From an uncultured Bacilli bacterium (GTDB taxonomy: Bacteria; Bacillota_I; Bacilli_A; RF39; UBA660): a stretch of 37,466 nucleotides of DNA. The position numbers and the translations under genes were made by a program. The notes beneath the pieces are model-generated. The model did no database searches. It worked only from the letters and a program-made list of their open reading frames with translations, and was not told the DNA's origin. The number at the start of each line of letters is the position of its first letter. Position 1 is the first letter of the stretch. The stretch lies in assembly GCA_947629325.1 (NCBI GenBank), contig CANRDE010000009.1, positions 1 to 37,466 on the forward strand. Reading direction: 5' to 3'. Below, in pieces: positions 1 to 9,580 of the stretch.

Positions 1-75
1 AAAGGATTGTCACCCGTTCAATTTAGGTTACAATCCTTGAATAATTAAACTGTCCAACTTTTGGGGTTCAGTTCA
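1..75. mobile_element. Probable terminal fragment of an IS3-family (IS150-like) insertion sequence: end-like sequence tgtccaacttttggggttcagttca preceded by an inverted repeat (aaggattgt...acaatcctt)
   Basis: Reverse complement TGAACTGAACCCCAAAAGTTGGACA resembles Firmicute IS3/IS150-type ends (from memory); rest of the element would lie outside the window. Confidence 0.5.
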
Positions 76-2028
76 TTAACTCTCTTTTTCTTCTTTATTA
101 ACATTGGTTATATATGGTTCACTACCTTTTAAATAATAATACATAATTGCTCTATTTTGATCGTTGGTAACTTCGCCAGTAACGGCATCTAAAATAACAC
201 CAATTATATTATCAGGAGTATTATACCAGTTATCGGAAACATTTTGTTGAATTTCTTCCATTGTATCAGCCCAAATATTTTTAGGAATATAACTATAATT
301 TTTAGCAAACTCTTTATTATTATCATAGCCTATCCATACCAATAATAAATCATCTTTATTATAACCTACAGTCCAGTAATCTGTAGCAGTAGTTCCTGTT
401 TTTATAGCATACTTTCGGCTTAGTTTACTAGCTATACTAGCTGCCGTAGCAGTGGTATAGTCTTTAAATGCTGAACTAGTAGTATTGGATAATAATTCAT
501 TTAATATGTATACATAATTAGGGTTTAATACTAATTCTTTTTTATTTTCTTTTGTATATATAACATTACCATTTCTATCTTCTATTTTTCTAATTAAATA
601 TAACTCTTTTTTATAGCCTCCATTAGCTAAAGTATTGTAACCTTGAGCAAAATCTATTATATTAATTTCTCCAGTTCCTAAAGCAAGAGAGGGTACTCCT
701 ATAAGTTCTTCTTTTATACCGGTCCTTTTAGCTGTTTCTACTAAAGCATCTACTCCAAGAAATAAATTAGTTTTAATTGCATATATGTTATCTGAAAACG
801 CAATAGCAGCAGCCATAGTAATTTCTTTATTCGCATATTTATTATTAAAGTTGGTCGGTGAATAATTTTCTTTATTGTTTATATTAAAAATAGTATATTC
901 ACTTGTAAATTTGGAAGAGGAAGTTAGATTATTTTCTAGGGCAGTATAATATAAAAATGGTTTCATAGTTGATCCCACTTGTCTTTTGGACTCTGTAGCT
1001 CTATTAAATTGACTTTTTCCATAATCAAGGCCTCCGGTTAAAGCTTCAATTTTGCCCGTCTCTGGATCTACAATGACACTTGCTACTTGTAATTCTGGAT
1101 CTTCTTGAATATTATTTAAAATGTTTTTTTCTAAACTAGTTTGTTTGTTAATATCAAGATTGGTATATATTTTTAGCCCTCCAGTTTCTAAAAATTGTTT
1201 ACTTATTCCTAGATTTTCTAATTCTTTATAAACTGCATCTTGATAATACATTAACATCTGTAAATTTTTTTCATTAGCTTTACCATATATTTCTACATTT
1301 TCAAAGTTAAGTTGCTCGTATGTGGCCTCATTAATATATCCATTATTTAATAATGCTTTGGCTACAATTTTCGCTCTGTTTATAGATTCCTCTTTATTAG
1401 ATACAGGATTAAATTTATTAGGACTTTTAGGAATTCCCGCTAAGATTATGGCCTCTTCCATAGTTAGTTCGCTTACATCTTTATTAAAATAAAATAAAGA
1501 TGCATTACTAACGCCATAATTACCATTTCCATAATTTATTGTATTTAAATAGGCTTCTAATATTTCGTCCTTATCATATTGAATTTCAGTTATAATAGTT
1601 AAAAAGGCTTCTTCTATCTTTCTTTTCCAAGTTTTATCAAAATCTAAATATAAATTTTTGACTAATTGTTGCGTAATTGTGGAAGCCCCTTGGACAATGT
1701 ATCCGGTTTCAATATTTGTTAACATTGCTTTGCCAATTCTAAGTAAATCAAAACCTTTATGTTGATAAAATTTCTTATCTTCAATTGCCACAACAGCTTC
1801 AACTAATTTTTTATCTATATCTTCTATATTTACCCATGAAGATGTACTACTTCCTTGATATACTAAATTATCATTATTATCATAAAGATAATAAGTGCCA
1901 TTATTTGTTATATTAATTTTGGGAGTAATTAAAGCATATATATTTATTCCAATATAACAAACTACAAAGCAAATAAAAGAGAAGAGAATAATTTTAGCTC
2001 CTAATTTTAAAACACGCAATTCAATCAC
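76..2028 (-). CDS. Class A penicillin-binding protein (GT51 transglycosylase + transpeptidase)
   Basis: EDKKFYQHKGFD, GASTITQQLVKN, SxxK motif in VGSTMKPFLYY, KTGTT motif. Confidence 0.95.
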   Translation of the reverse strand: MIELRVLKLGAKIILFSFICFVVCYIGINIYALITPKINITNNGTYYLYDNNDNLVYQGSSTSSWVNIEDIDKKLVEAVVAIEDKKFYQHKGFDLLRIGKAMLTNIETGYIVQGASTITQQLVKNLYLDFDKTWKRKIEEAFLTIITEIQYDKDEILEAYLNTINYGNGNYGVSNASLFYFNKDVSELTMEEAIILAGIPKSPNKFNPVSNKEESINRAKIVAKALLNNGYINEATYEQLNFENVEIYGKANEKNLQMLMYYQDAVYKELENLGISKQFLETGGLKIYTNLDINKQTSLEKNILNNIQEDPELQVASVIVDPETGKIEALTGGLDYGKSQFNRATESKRQVGSTMKPFLYYTALENNLTSSSKFTSEYTIFNINNKENYSPTNFNNKYANKEITMAAAIAFSDNIYAIKTNLFLGVDALVETAKRTGIKEELIGVPSLALGTGEINIIDFAQGYNTLANGGYKKELYLIRKIEDRNGNVIYTKENKKELVLNPNYVYILNELLSNTTSSAFKDYTTATAASIASKLSRKYAIKTGTTATDYWTVGYNKDDLLLVWIGYDNNKEFAKNYSYIPKNIWADTMEEIQQNVSDNWYNTPDNIIGVILDAVTGEVTNDQNRAIMYYYLKGSEPYITNVNKEEKES

Positions 2029-2063
2029 CTAAAATTATTATGTAAAAAAACGCTAAAATTATG

Positions 2064-2092
2064 TTGAAATTATATATGTGATATGGTATAGT
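2064..2092 (+). promoter_or_regulatory. sigma-A type promoter TTGAAA-N17-TATAGT upstream of the DUF1934-like ORF
   Basis: Direct reading of -35/-10 with 17-nt spacing, followed within about 15 nt by AGAGGTGAT ribosome-binding site. Confidence 0.6.
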
Positions 2093-2116
2093 TTTTAAGA
2101 AAAAAGAGGTGATTAC

Positions 2117-2449
2117 ATAAAAAGGGTAATAAAGTGGCGATTATTAAACGATGGAAAAGATGTAATTAACAATAACGGAATATGTGAATTTAAAGAGGAA
2201 AAAATAAAGTATTTTGAAAATCAAAATACTATTAATATAATAGATTTAAAACAAAAAACTTATCAAAGAGAGAATGAGGAATTTATATTTAAAATAGATT
2301 TTATTAAAAAAACTTTTACTTATATTTTAAAACAAGAAAATTTAATCATGGAAAATGAAATAGAATGTAAGTTAATAATTAATAAAGATTTATATCGATT
2401 AAAATATAAAATGGATCAAGAAGAAAAAGAAATTATAATACAAATGTAA
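2117..2449 (+). CDS. DUF1934/YwiB-like small beta-barrel protein, apparent ATA start (not in supplied ORF track)
   Basis: 110-codon open frame IKRVIKWRLLNDGKDVINNNGICEFKEEKIKYFENQNTINIIDLKQKTYQRENEEFIFKIDFIKKTFTYILKQENLIMENEIECKLIINKDLYRLKYKMDQEEKEIIIQM; strong SD (agaggtgat) 4-5 nt upstream; position upstream of rpoE matches ywiB context. Confidence 0.6.
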   Translation: MKRVIKWRLLNDGKDVINNNGICEFKEEKIKYFENQNTINIIDLKQKTYQRENEEFIFKIDFIKKTFTYILKQENLIMENEIECKLIINKDLYRLKYKMDQEEKEIIIQM

Positions 2450-2500
2450 TAGTAATATATATTTCTATTGCATATAATGTGAAAGAATAGGGAGAGAAAT

Positions 2501-2944
2501 ATGAATTTAAAAGATATACCAAAAGAAGAATTAGAAACTATGGGTTATGATGAAATCGCATATCTTATTTTAGAGAAAAACGGGAAAAAGATGAAATTGT
2601 TAGATTTATTTAAAAAAGTATGTGAAATCTTAGATTTACCGGAATCTATAATAGAAGAAAGAATAGCGGATTTCTTTGAATTATTATCAATTAATAAAAA
2701 ATTTGTATTACTTGAAAATGGATATTGGGATTTAGCTACTAAACATGTCCAAAACATTGTTGTTGAAGATGAAGAAGAAGATCAAGTTGCTGATGAGTTA
2801 GATGAAGATAGTGATGATAATGTAGAGGAAGCAACTGATGAAGAAGATATTTTTTACGATAATGATTTAGATCAAGATGATGAAGAAGAAGACGATTTAA
2901 AAGATTTAGTAATAGTAGATGAAGAGGATGAATCCATTCAGTAA
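2501..2944 (+). CDS. rpoE: DNA-directed RNA polymerase subunit delta
   Basis: N-terminal HARE-HTH-like region plus very acidic C-terminal tail (EDEEEDQVADELDEDSDDN...). Confidence 0.9.
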   Translation: MNLKDIPKEELETMGYDEIAYLILEKNGKKMKLLDLFKKVCEILDLPESIIEERIADFFELLSINKKFVLLENGYWDLATKHVQNIVVEDEEEDQVADELDEDSDDNVEEATDEEDIFYDNDLDQDDEEEDDLKDLVIVDEEDESIQ

Positions 2945-2988
2945 TTAAAATTTACTAATTGAAAATTTTATTTCCAACATAAAATAAA

Positions 2989-3018
2989 ATGTGAGACTTT
3001 TGCGTTTCACATTTTTAT
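2989..3018 (+). terminator. Rho-independent terminator-like hairpin after rpoE
   Basis: AAATGTGA...TTCACATTTTT stem with T-run. Confidence 0.6.
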
Positions 3019-3039
3019 AACTTAAGAAGGGTGATTTTT

Positions 3040-3918
3040 TTGAAAAAAATATTTAAAAATATTGGTATTCAAGCCTCTATACTAACTTTAGTAATAAATT
3101 TTATTTTATTTATAATTAAACTTTTAGCGGGCTTTATTGCTCACTCTAATGCCATGGTGTCTGATGCAATCCATTCTTTATCTGATGCTTTTACAACCAT
3201 AATAGTAATTTTTGGTTTATCAATTTCTAACAAAGAAGCTGATAACGATCATCCTTATGGTCATGAAAGAATAGAATCGGTTTTTGCTATTATTTTGTCG
3301 TTTTTTCTTTTAGTTACTGGAATCGGCGTAGGTTATGTTGGCATAAAGGCAATAATTACTGGCCATTCTAATTTAAAGATTCCAGGCATGTTAGCTTTAA
3401 TTGTTTCTTTAATATCTATAATAATTAAAGAATTAATGTTTAGATATACAATAAAAATTGCTAAAAGAATAAAGTCGCCATCTATGGAAGCGGATGCATG
3501 GCATCATAGAAGTGATGCTTTATCATCAGTTGGCAGTTTTATAGGAATTTTAGGAGCTAGGCATGGTTTTCCTTTATTAGATCCTATATGTAGTATTTTA
3601 ATCTGTTTATTAATTATAAAAAGTGCTTTAGAAATTTTTAAAGAGGCAATAAATCAAATGCTAGACTCCTCTTGTGATGAAAAAACTATGACCGAAATTA
3701 GAGAAGCAATAATAGAAATATATAAGAATATTGTTATTAACGATTTGAAAACGAGAATGTTTGGTAATAAGGTATATATTGATTTAGAAATTGCCTTAAA
3801 TGGTAATATAACATTAAAAAAAGCTAATCAAACTGTGAAAAAAATTCATGATGAAATTGAAAGTAGATTTGATTTTGTGAAACATTGTAATATTCAAATA
3901 GTACCTTTAGAAAAGTGA
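3040..3918 (+). CDS. Cation diffusion facilitator family transporter
   Basis: HSNAMVSDAIHSLSDAF, DHPYGHERIE, EADAWHHRSDALSS motifs; likely TTG start after aagggtgat. Confidence 0.93.
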   Translation: MKKIFKNIGIQASILTLVINFILFIIKLLAGFIAHSNAMVSDAIHSLSDAFTTIIVIFGLSISNKEADNDHPYGHERIESVFAIILSFFLLVTGIGVGYVGIKAIITGHSNLKIPGMLALIVSLISIIIKELMFRYTIKIAKRIKSPSMEADAWHHRSDALSSVGSFIGILGARHGFPLLDPICSILICLLIIKSALEIFKEAINQMLDSSCDEKTMTEIREAIIEIYKNIVINDLKTRMFGNKVYIDLEIALNGNITLKKANQTVKKIHDEIESRFDFVKHCNIQIVPLEK

Positions 3919-3927
3919 TTAGCTTAG

Positions 3928-3956
3928 TTGTCAGTAACCAATTAAAATGGTATAAT
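3928..3956 (+). promoter_or_regulatory. Promoter TTGTCA-N17-TATAAT upstream of prfA
   Basis: Direct reading. Confidence 0.6.
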
Positions 3957-3978
3957 TTTTAAGAAAAAGGTGATTTTT

Positions 3979-5046
3979 ATGTTTGAAAGATTAGAAGACA
4001 TTAAGAATAAGTATGAAGAATTGAAATTAGAATTAATAAAGCCTGAAGTTTTAAGTGATTATAATAAATTAAAAACGTTATCTAAAGAAAAAAGTGATTT
4101 AGAAGAGATTGTTACTAAATATGAAGAATATCAAAAGATAGAAAAAGCTATGTTAGAGGCGAATTCTTTAATAAACGATCCTGATTTTCATGAAATAGCT
4201 GCTAATGAAGTAAAAGATTTATCAGAAAAATTAGAATCAATAAAAAAAGAATTAGAAATTTTATTAGTGCCAAAGGATGAAAATGATAATAAAAATATTA
4301 TTATGGAAATAAGAGGAGCTGCTGGCGGGGATGAAGCAAATATTTTTGCTGGTGACTTATTTAGGATGTATTCTTATTATGCAGAGAAAAATGGTTGGAA
4401 AATTGAAGTATTAAATTCTATTGAAGGAACTTCAGGAGGATTTTCCCAAATTGAATGTATGATAAAAGGAAGCAATGTATATTCCAAATTAAAATACGAG
4501 AATGGATCGCATCGGGTACAAAGAGTTCCGGCTACAGAAACTCAAGGAAGAGTTCATACATCTACCGCTACTGTTTTGGTCATGCCTGAAGTAGAGGATG
4601 TAAATATTGATATTAAAGAAAGCGATTTAAAAATAGATGTATTTCATTCCAGTGGTGCTGGTGGTCAATCAGTCAATACTTCTAATTCAGCAGTAAGAAT
4701 AACTCATATTCCAACCGGATTTATTGTGGCTTGCCAAACCGAAAGAAGTCAATTAAAAAATAAGGAAAATGCTATCAGATTACTAAAGATTAAGTTAAAT
4801 GCTGCAATGAGACAAAAACAAGCGGATGAAATTGGGGAAACCAGAAAAAGCAAAATTGGAACAGGAGATAGATCAGAAAAAATAAGAACTTATAATTACC
4901 CTCAAAATAGGGTAACTGACCATCGTATTAATTTTTCTATAATGGAACTTGATAGAGTTATGGAAGGAAATTTAGACCCAATAATAGAAGCCTTAATAAC
5001 TGAGGATATGAGGTTAAAATTGGCGGGAGAAAATTTTAATTTCTAA
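3979..5046 (+). CDS. prfA: Peptide chain release factor 1
   Basis: GGQ motif region SSGAGGQSVNTSNSAVRITHIPTG and PATETQGRVHTSTATV typical of RF1; ATG at 3979 after aaaggtgat. Confidence 0.97.
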   Translation: MFERLEDIKNKYEELKLELIKPEVLSDYNKLKTLSKEKSDLEEIVTKYEEYQKIEKAMLEANSLINDPDFHEIAANEVKDLSEKLESIKKELEILLVPKDENDNKNIIMEIRGAAGGDEANIFAGDLFRMYSYYAEKNGWKIEVLNSIEGTSGGFSQIECMIKGSNVYSKLKYENGSHRVQRVPATETQGRVHTSTATVLVMPEVEDVNIDIKESDLKIDVFHSSGAGGQSVNTSNSAVRITHIPTGFIVACQTERSQLKNKENAIRLLKIKLNAAMRQKQADEIGETRKSKIGTGDRSEKIRTYNYPQNRVTDHRINFSIMELDRVMEGNLDPIIEALITEDMRLKLAGENFNF

Positions 5047-5777
5047 TGAGTGATGAAGAATTAATAAAAAAATATCTACCAAGGGCCGCCCAAAAAGAAG
5101 CTTTAAAAAAATTAACCAATGGGTTACCAGTTCAATATATAATTGGTAATGTTGATTTTTGGGGAAATACGATAAAAGTCAATACTAATGTTTTAATTCC
5201 TAGATTTGAAACTGAGTTTTTAGTAGAGAAAACTTTAAAATATTTAGCTAAAATGAATATTGTAAGTCCAAGAATATTAGAAGTAGGAACTGGTAGTGGT
5301 TGTATTAGTATAACATTAAAGAAAGAGATTGATTGCGCTATTGATGCAATTGATATTAGTGATAAAGCGATAGAACTAGCCCAAGAAAATGCTAGAGATA
5401 ATCACGTGCTAATTAATTTTAAAGTGCAAAATATTGAAAATTTTATTTTAAAGGAAAAATATGACTTAATAATTAGCAATCCGCCTTATGTTCCTTTTAA
5501 TTCTTCTATTGACGCAAAAATAAAATATGAGCCTCAAGGAGCGATTTTTGCCCCGGAACAAGGGATATATTATTATAGAATAATATTAGAAAAAATAAGT
5601 CAGAATTTAGCGAAGAATTTTCTCATTGCCTTTGAAATTGGCGATAAACAAGGGGCAATAGTAAAAAATCTTATTTTAAAATATTTACCTAATACGTTTG
5701 TAAATATTGAGAGAGATTATAATAATTATGAAAGATATGTATTTGCTACAAATATAGAAAAAATATTTGAAGATTAA
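5046..5777 (+). CDS. prmC: Release factor glutamine methyltransferase
   Basis: NPPYVP motif, LEVGTGSGCISI SAM site; start overlaps prfA stop (TAATG). Confidence 0.95.
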   Translation: MSDEELIKKYLPRAAQKEALKKLTNGLPVQYIIGNVDFWGNTIKVNTNVLIPRFETEFLVEKTLKYLAKMNIVSPRILEVGTGSGCISITLKKEIDCAIDAIDISDKAIELAQENARDNHVLINFKVQNIENFILKEKYDLIISNPPYVPFNSSIDAKIKYEPQGAIFAPEQGIYYYRIILEKISQNLAKNFLIAFEIGDKQGAIVKNLILKYLPNTFVNIERDYNNYERYVFATNIEKIFED

Positions 5778-5836
5778 TACATATCTTTTTTGAATAAAAA
5801 AAGCTACTTTCTTTCATAATTATTTTAGGTGATAAA

Positions 5837-6340
5837 TTGAAAAAAGTAATAATATTCTTATTTTTAATAGTTGTTATTTCCGTATTTATGAATGAAAAAG
5901 AACATATTTTAATTCCGGATAATGCCATAAGATTTAGAGTTATTGCTAATAGTAATGAGGCTAAAGACCAGAAATTAAAAAAAGCTATAAAAGAAGATGT
6001 GGAAAAAGAGTTATATGCATTATTAAAAGATGTTGACAACGTGGAAGAGGCTCGCAAAATTATTAAAGAAAATTTATCTATTGTGGATAATATTATGCAC
6101 CAATATGATGTTGAATATAATATTAGTTATGGTAATAATTATTTTCCTTCTAAAAATTATAAAGGGATAACATACAAAGAAGGGCAGTATGAAAGTTTAG
6201 TAATTACCCTAGGAGAAGGAACTGGTAAAAATTGGTGGTGTGTTTTATTTCCACCATTATGTTTATTAGATGAGCAAAATGATTTAAAAAATGCTGAATA
6301 TGAATTATATGTTACAAAAATGATTAATAAATTTCATTAA
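5837..6340 (+). CDS. spoIIR: Stage II sporulation protein R
   Basis: AIRFRVIANSNEAKDQKLK and KNWWCVLFPPLC are characteristic of SpoIIR. Confidence 0.93.
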   Translation: MKKVIIFLFLIVVISVFMNEKEHILIPDNAIRFRVIANSNEAKDQKLKKAIKEDVEKELYALLKDVDNVEEARKIIKENLSIVDNIMHQYDVEYNISYGNNYFPSKNYKGITYKEGQYESLVITLGEGTGKNWWCVLFPPLCLLDEQNDLKNAEYELYVTKMINKFH

Positions 6341-6370
6341 AGATAAATATGATTTAATTAGGTGATTTAT

Positions 6371-6907
6371 GTGTCCATTATTTTTTCCTTATTTTTAATT
6401 GGAATTTCTTTATCAATGGATACTTTTTCTATTTCTTTAAGCATAGGAACCTTTAAAATTACGAAGCCAAATATAATATTATTTTCGGTTTTAGTAGGTC
6501 TTATGCATTTTTTTATGCCATTATTAGGTTCGATTTTAGGTGATAAAATAATTACATTTTTAAATATAAATGTTAACTTTCTTTTAGGAGTTATCTTGTT
6601 ATTTATTGGAATTGAAATGATTATTGACCTAATTAAAAAAGATGATAAATACTTAGAGCTAAATTTATTTAATATGCTATTATTAGCTCTATCGGTTAGT
6701 TTAGATAGCTTTTCTACGGGCTTAGGGCTTAAAGCAATAACCAGTGATGCTCTATTGTCCGGGTTAATATTTAGTATATGTGCTGCTACATTTACTTTTA
6801 TGGGTTTATTGATTGGTAAATATTCTAGCCAAAAACTAGGAATATATGGTAATATTTTAGGAATAATTTTGCTTTTTATATTAGGAATAATTCATATTTT
6901 AAAATGA
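6371..6907 (+). CDS. YtaF/MntP-like membrane protein (sporulation membrane protein / Mn efflux fold)
   Basis: Repeated SxDxFS motifs (SMDTFSISLSIG, SLDSFSTGLGL), six hydrophobic segments; GTG 6371 fits RBS better than 6362. Confidence 0.8.
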   Translation: MSIIFSLFLIGISLSMDTFSISLSIGTFKITKPNIILFSVLVGLMHFFMPLLGSILGDKIITFLNINVNFLLGVILLFIGIEMIIDLIKKDDKYLELNLFNMLLLALSVSLDSFSTGLGLKAITSDALLSGLIFSICAATFTFMGLLIGKYSSQKLGIYGNILGIILLFILGIIHILK

Positions 6908-6959
6908 AAAATGAATAAAAATTTTTTAATTTTTTCAATATATTTATGTAGGTGATATT

Positions 6960-7913
6960 TTGAAAAATAAATTAAAAGCCATCTTAAATGATTACATTTT
7001 AGAATTTCAAGAATACAAAAATAAATTTCAAAATTTTATGAAGCAAACAATTATAATAGTTAAAGAATTTATGACTAATATAAAAGAAAATTTTAAAAAT
7101 CAAGATACCAAGAAGAAATATTTAGCTACAACAATTATTTTAGTAATTTTAAATCTATTAATTATAAATATTTTTACTTCTTTTGCTTATTATTATGATA
7201 AAGATATACTTACGATTGTTGAAGCCAAAGTCGGTGATATTAATCTTAATAAATATGATTATGTATTAAGAGTATTTTTAGAAGAGGCTGGAAAAGATGG
7301 AATTGGGACAGGAAAGTACTATTTAAGTAGTAATATTCCTACTATTGGTTATACGTATAGTAATTATACCTGCCAAAATGGATCTATATTAAATTACGAT
7401 GAACAAGCAAAAATGACTAGTGTAAGTTTAGACCAAAAAGATATATGTTCTATATATTTTAATATTGTTGGCTCATTAGATATTGGTTTGGAAATTATGT
7501 TAGAGAGTGACATTGATAGTAACACATATATTAAGAGTAATTATATTCCTTCTTTTGGTTATAAATATAGTTATTTTGAATGTGAAAATAATGCTTCATT
7601 AGAATATGATCCCGTCCTTCATAAAGTTAAAGTCTCAACAGCCAAAAAAGATTATTGCAAAGTATATTTTGATAAAGATTCATATGATATAAAAATAAAA
7701 ACTTTTGTGGAAAATACTTATAATACCAAAGATTATATTGAATTAAATTCTATCCCTGCCAATAAAAAATATATTTTAAATGAAGGAAAGAGTATTTGTA
7801 AAAACAAAAATAATGAAAGGATAGATAATAGTATAACTTATGAAAATGGTTATATAGAATTAGCCACAAGTGAGATTAGTACTTGTGAAGTATATCTAAA
7901 TTTATATGAATAG
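6960..7913 (+). CDS. Single-pass membrane protein with three extracytoplasmic Cys-containing repeat modules, function unknown
   Basis: One TM (TTIILVILNLLIINIFTSFAYYY) followed by three approx. 75-aa modules each with IP..Y....C.N...C.VYF pattern. Confidence 0.75.
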   Translation: MKNKLKAILNDYILEFQEYKNKFQNFMKQTIIIVKEFMTNIKENFKNQDTKKKYLATTIILVILNLLIINIFTSFAYYYDKDILTIVEAKVGDINLNKYDYVLRVFLEEAGKDGIGTGKYYLSSNIPTIGYTYSNYTCQNGSILNYDEQAKMTSVSLDQKDICSIYFNIVGSLDIGLEIMLESDIDSNTYIKSNYIPSFGYKYSYFECENNASLEYDPVLHKVKVSTAKKDYCKVYFDKDSYDIKIKTFVENTYNTKDYIELNSIPANKKYILNEGKSICKNKNNERIDNSITYENGYIELATSEISTCEVYLNLYE

Positions 7914-8070
7914 AACAATAAGGAAAAACACTATAATTGGAGTAGTTTTCTTGATTGAAATACTTATAATTTATATTTTAATGGATAATATTTTAAATAA
8001 CACTATTATTTGTCCATCCAAATTATCTTTTTATGAATTTTTGAAACATAAAATAATTGAATTTTTATAG
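7906..8070 (+). CDS. Small 54-aa membrane-anchored ORF overlapping the upstream stop codon
   Basis: ATG at 7906 overlaps TAG of preceding gene; MNRTIRKNTIIGVVFLIEILIIYILMDNILNNTIICPSKLSFYEFLKHKIIEFL. Confidence 0.45.
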   Translation: MNRTIRKNTIIGVVFLIEILIIYILMDNILNNTIICPSKLSFYEFLKHKIIEFL

Positions 8071-8101
8071 CAAATCCTTTACATAAAAGCTGCTAATTAT
8101 A

Positions 8102-8130
8102 TTGACAAACCCTTGTAAAAAAAGTATGAT
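8102..8130 (+). promoter_or_regulatory. Promoter TTGACA-N17-TATGAT upstream of murA, giving a leader of about 150 nt
   Basis: Direct reading. Confidence 0.65.
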
Positions 8131-8290
8131 AATCTTAGAAATTAAATAAATTTTATGTAAAAATTTTAATATACACTAATTATTTTTTGGGTTTTTTATT
8201 CATGCACAAAAACCTAAAATTCACATAAATAATAATAAAGGTAGTTTCATATGAAAATATCTTGTGTATGTTTATAAAGAAGGTATGAGT

Positions 8291-9544
8291 ATGGAAAGAA
8301 TTGTTATTGATGGTGGATTTCCTTTAAGTGGTAATATCACCATAGGTGGTGCCAAAAATAGTGCTGTGGCTTTAATACCGGCAGCGTTACTTGCTGATGG
8401 GATAAGTACTATTAAAAATGTTCCTAATATAACTGATAGAGATGCATTATTTGAGATAGTTAGATTATTAAATTGTAAAATAGAACAAAATGATAAAATA
8501 ATTAAAATAGATACATCTAATTTAGAAAATAAATTAATACCTCAACAATTAAGTGTTAAATTAAGAGCGTCTTATTATTTTATGGGAGTATTATTAAGTA
8601 AATATAAACATGTTGAAATTTATTTTCCAGGTGGTTGTAATATTGGTTCTAGGCCTATCGACCTTCATTTGAAGGGCTTTAAAGCTCTCGGTGCTAAAAT
8701 AACTAAAAAGAAACATAAATATATTTTAGACGCTGAAGAATTAAAAGGAACTACAATTAATTTGGATTTTGCGAGTGTTGGAGCCACAATAAATATTATG
8801 TTTGCTGCTACTTTGGCTAAAGGAACTACAATAATTAAGAATGCTGCTAAGGAAGTAGAATTAATAAACATTATGGATTTTTTAAATAAAATGGGGGCTA
8901 AAATAAGTGGCGCTGGTACGGACACTATAACTATTGAAGGTGTGGAAAAATTGCATGGTACGGAAATAGAAGTTATTCCAGATCGAATTGAAGCAGGAAC
9001 TTATATTTTGATGGGAGCATTATTAGGGGATAATTTAACTATCAATGGTATTATACCCGACCATAATAAAGCCCTATTTGCAGAATTAGATAAAATGGGT
9101 GTCAGTTATAAATTAAATACTAGTAGTATTACGTTAAGTAAATGTGAAAACTTAAAACCAACTAATATAATAACTCAAGTTTATCCGGGGTTTCCTACTG
9201 ATTTAAATCAACCTATGGGAGTTTTATTGACTCAAGCAAATGGTGTATCGACTATGGAAGAAACTATATGGGAAAATAGAATTGGCCACTATCCCTCTTT
9301 ACAAAAAATGGGGGCTAATATTGAACTAAAAGGGAATAAAGCCACTATAATAGGAAAAACCGAATTAAAAGGTACAGAGATTAATGCTACTGATTTGCGA
9401 GCTGGTGCCGCCTTAATTGTTGCGGGATTAATTGCTAAAGGTACAACTACTATATATGATATTGATTATATTTTAAGAGGATATGAAAATATAATTAATA
9501 AATTAAGTAATGTAGGTGCTAAAATTAAAATTGAAAAAATATAA
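8291..9544 (+). CDS. murA: UDP-N-acetylglucosamine 1-carboxyvinyltransferase
   Basis: GGAKNSAVALIPAALLADG, PDRIEAGTY, DLRAGAALIVAGL motifs. Confidence 0.95.
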   Translation: MERIVIDGGFPLSGNITIGGAKNSAVALIPAALLADGISTIKNVPNITDRDALFEIVRLLNCKIEQNDKIIKIDTSNLENKLIPQQLSVKLRASYYFMGVLLSKYKHVEIYFPGGCNIGSRPIDLHLKGFKALGAKITKKKHKYILDAEELKGTTINLDFASVGATINIMFAATLAKGTTIIKNAAKEVELINIMDFLNKMGAKISGAGTDTITIEGVEKLHGTEIEVIPDRIEAGTYILMGALLGDNLTINGIIPDHNKALFAELDKMGVSYKLNTSSITLSKCENLKPTNIITQVYPGFPTDLNQPMGVLLTQANGVSTMEETIWENRIGHYPSLQKMGANIELKGNKATIIGKTELKGTEINATDLRAGAALIVAGLIAKGTTTIYDIDYILRGYENIINKLSNVGAKIKIEKI

Positions 9545-9580
9545 TGTATTGATTTACATTATATTTTTTTGGGTGATTTA

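Noticed and set aside
8665-8925. Antisense ORF in murA (and similar ones at 2545-2757, 5746-6057, 10322-10549, 10703-10903, 11094-11381, 11823-12050, 14174-14356, 18132-18447, 18604-18906, 20176-20397, 22978-23184, 24290-24556, 26558-26749, 27864-28100, 30247-30489, 34558-34758)
   Set aside because: Opposite-strand shadows, mostly of well-supported or plausible genes, with no recognisable domains or RBS.
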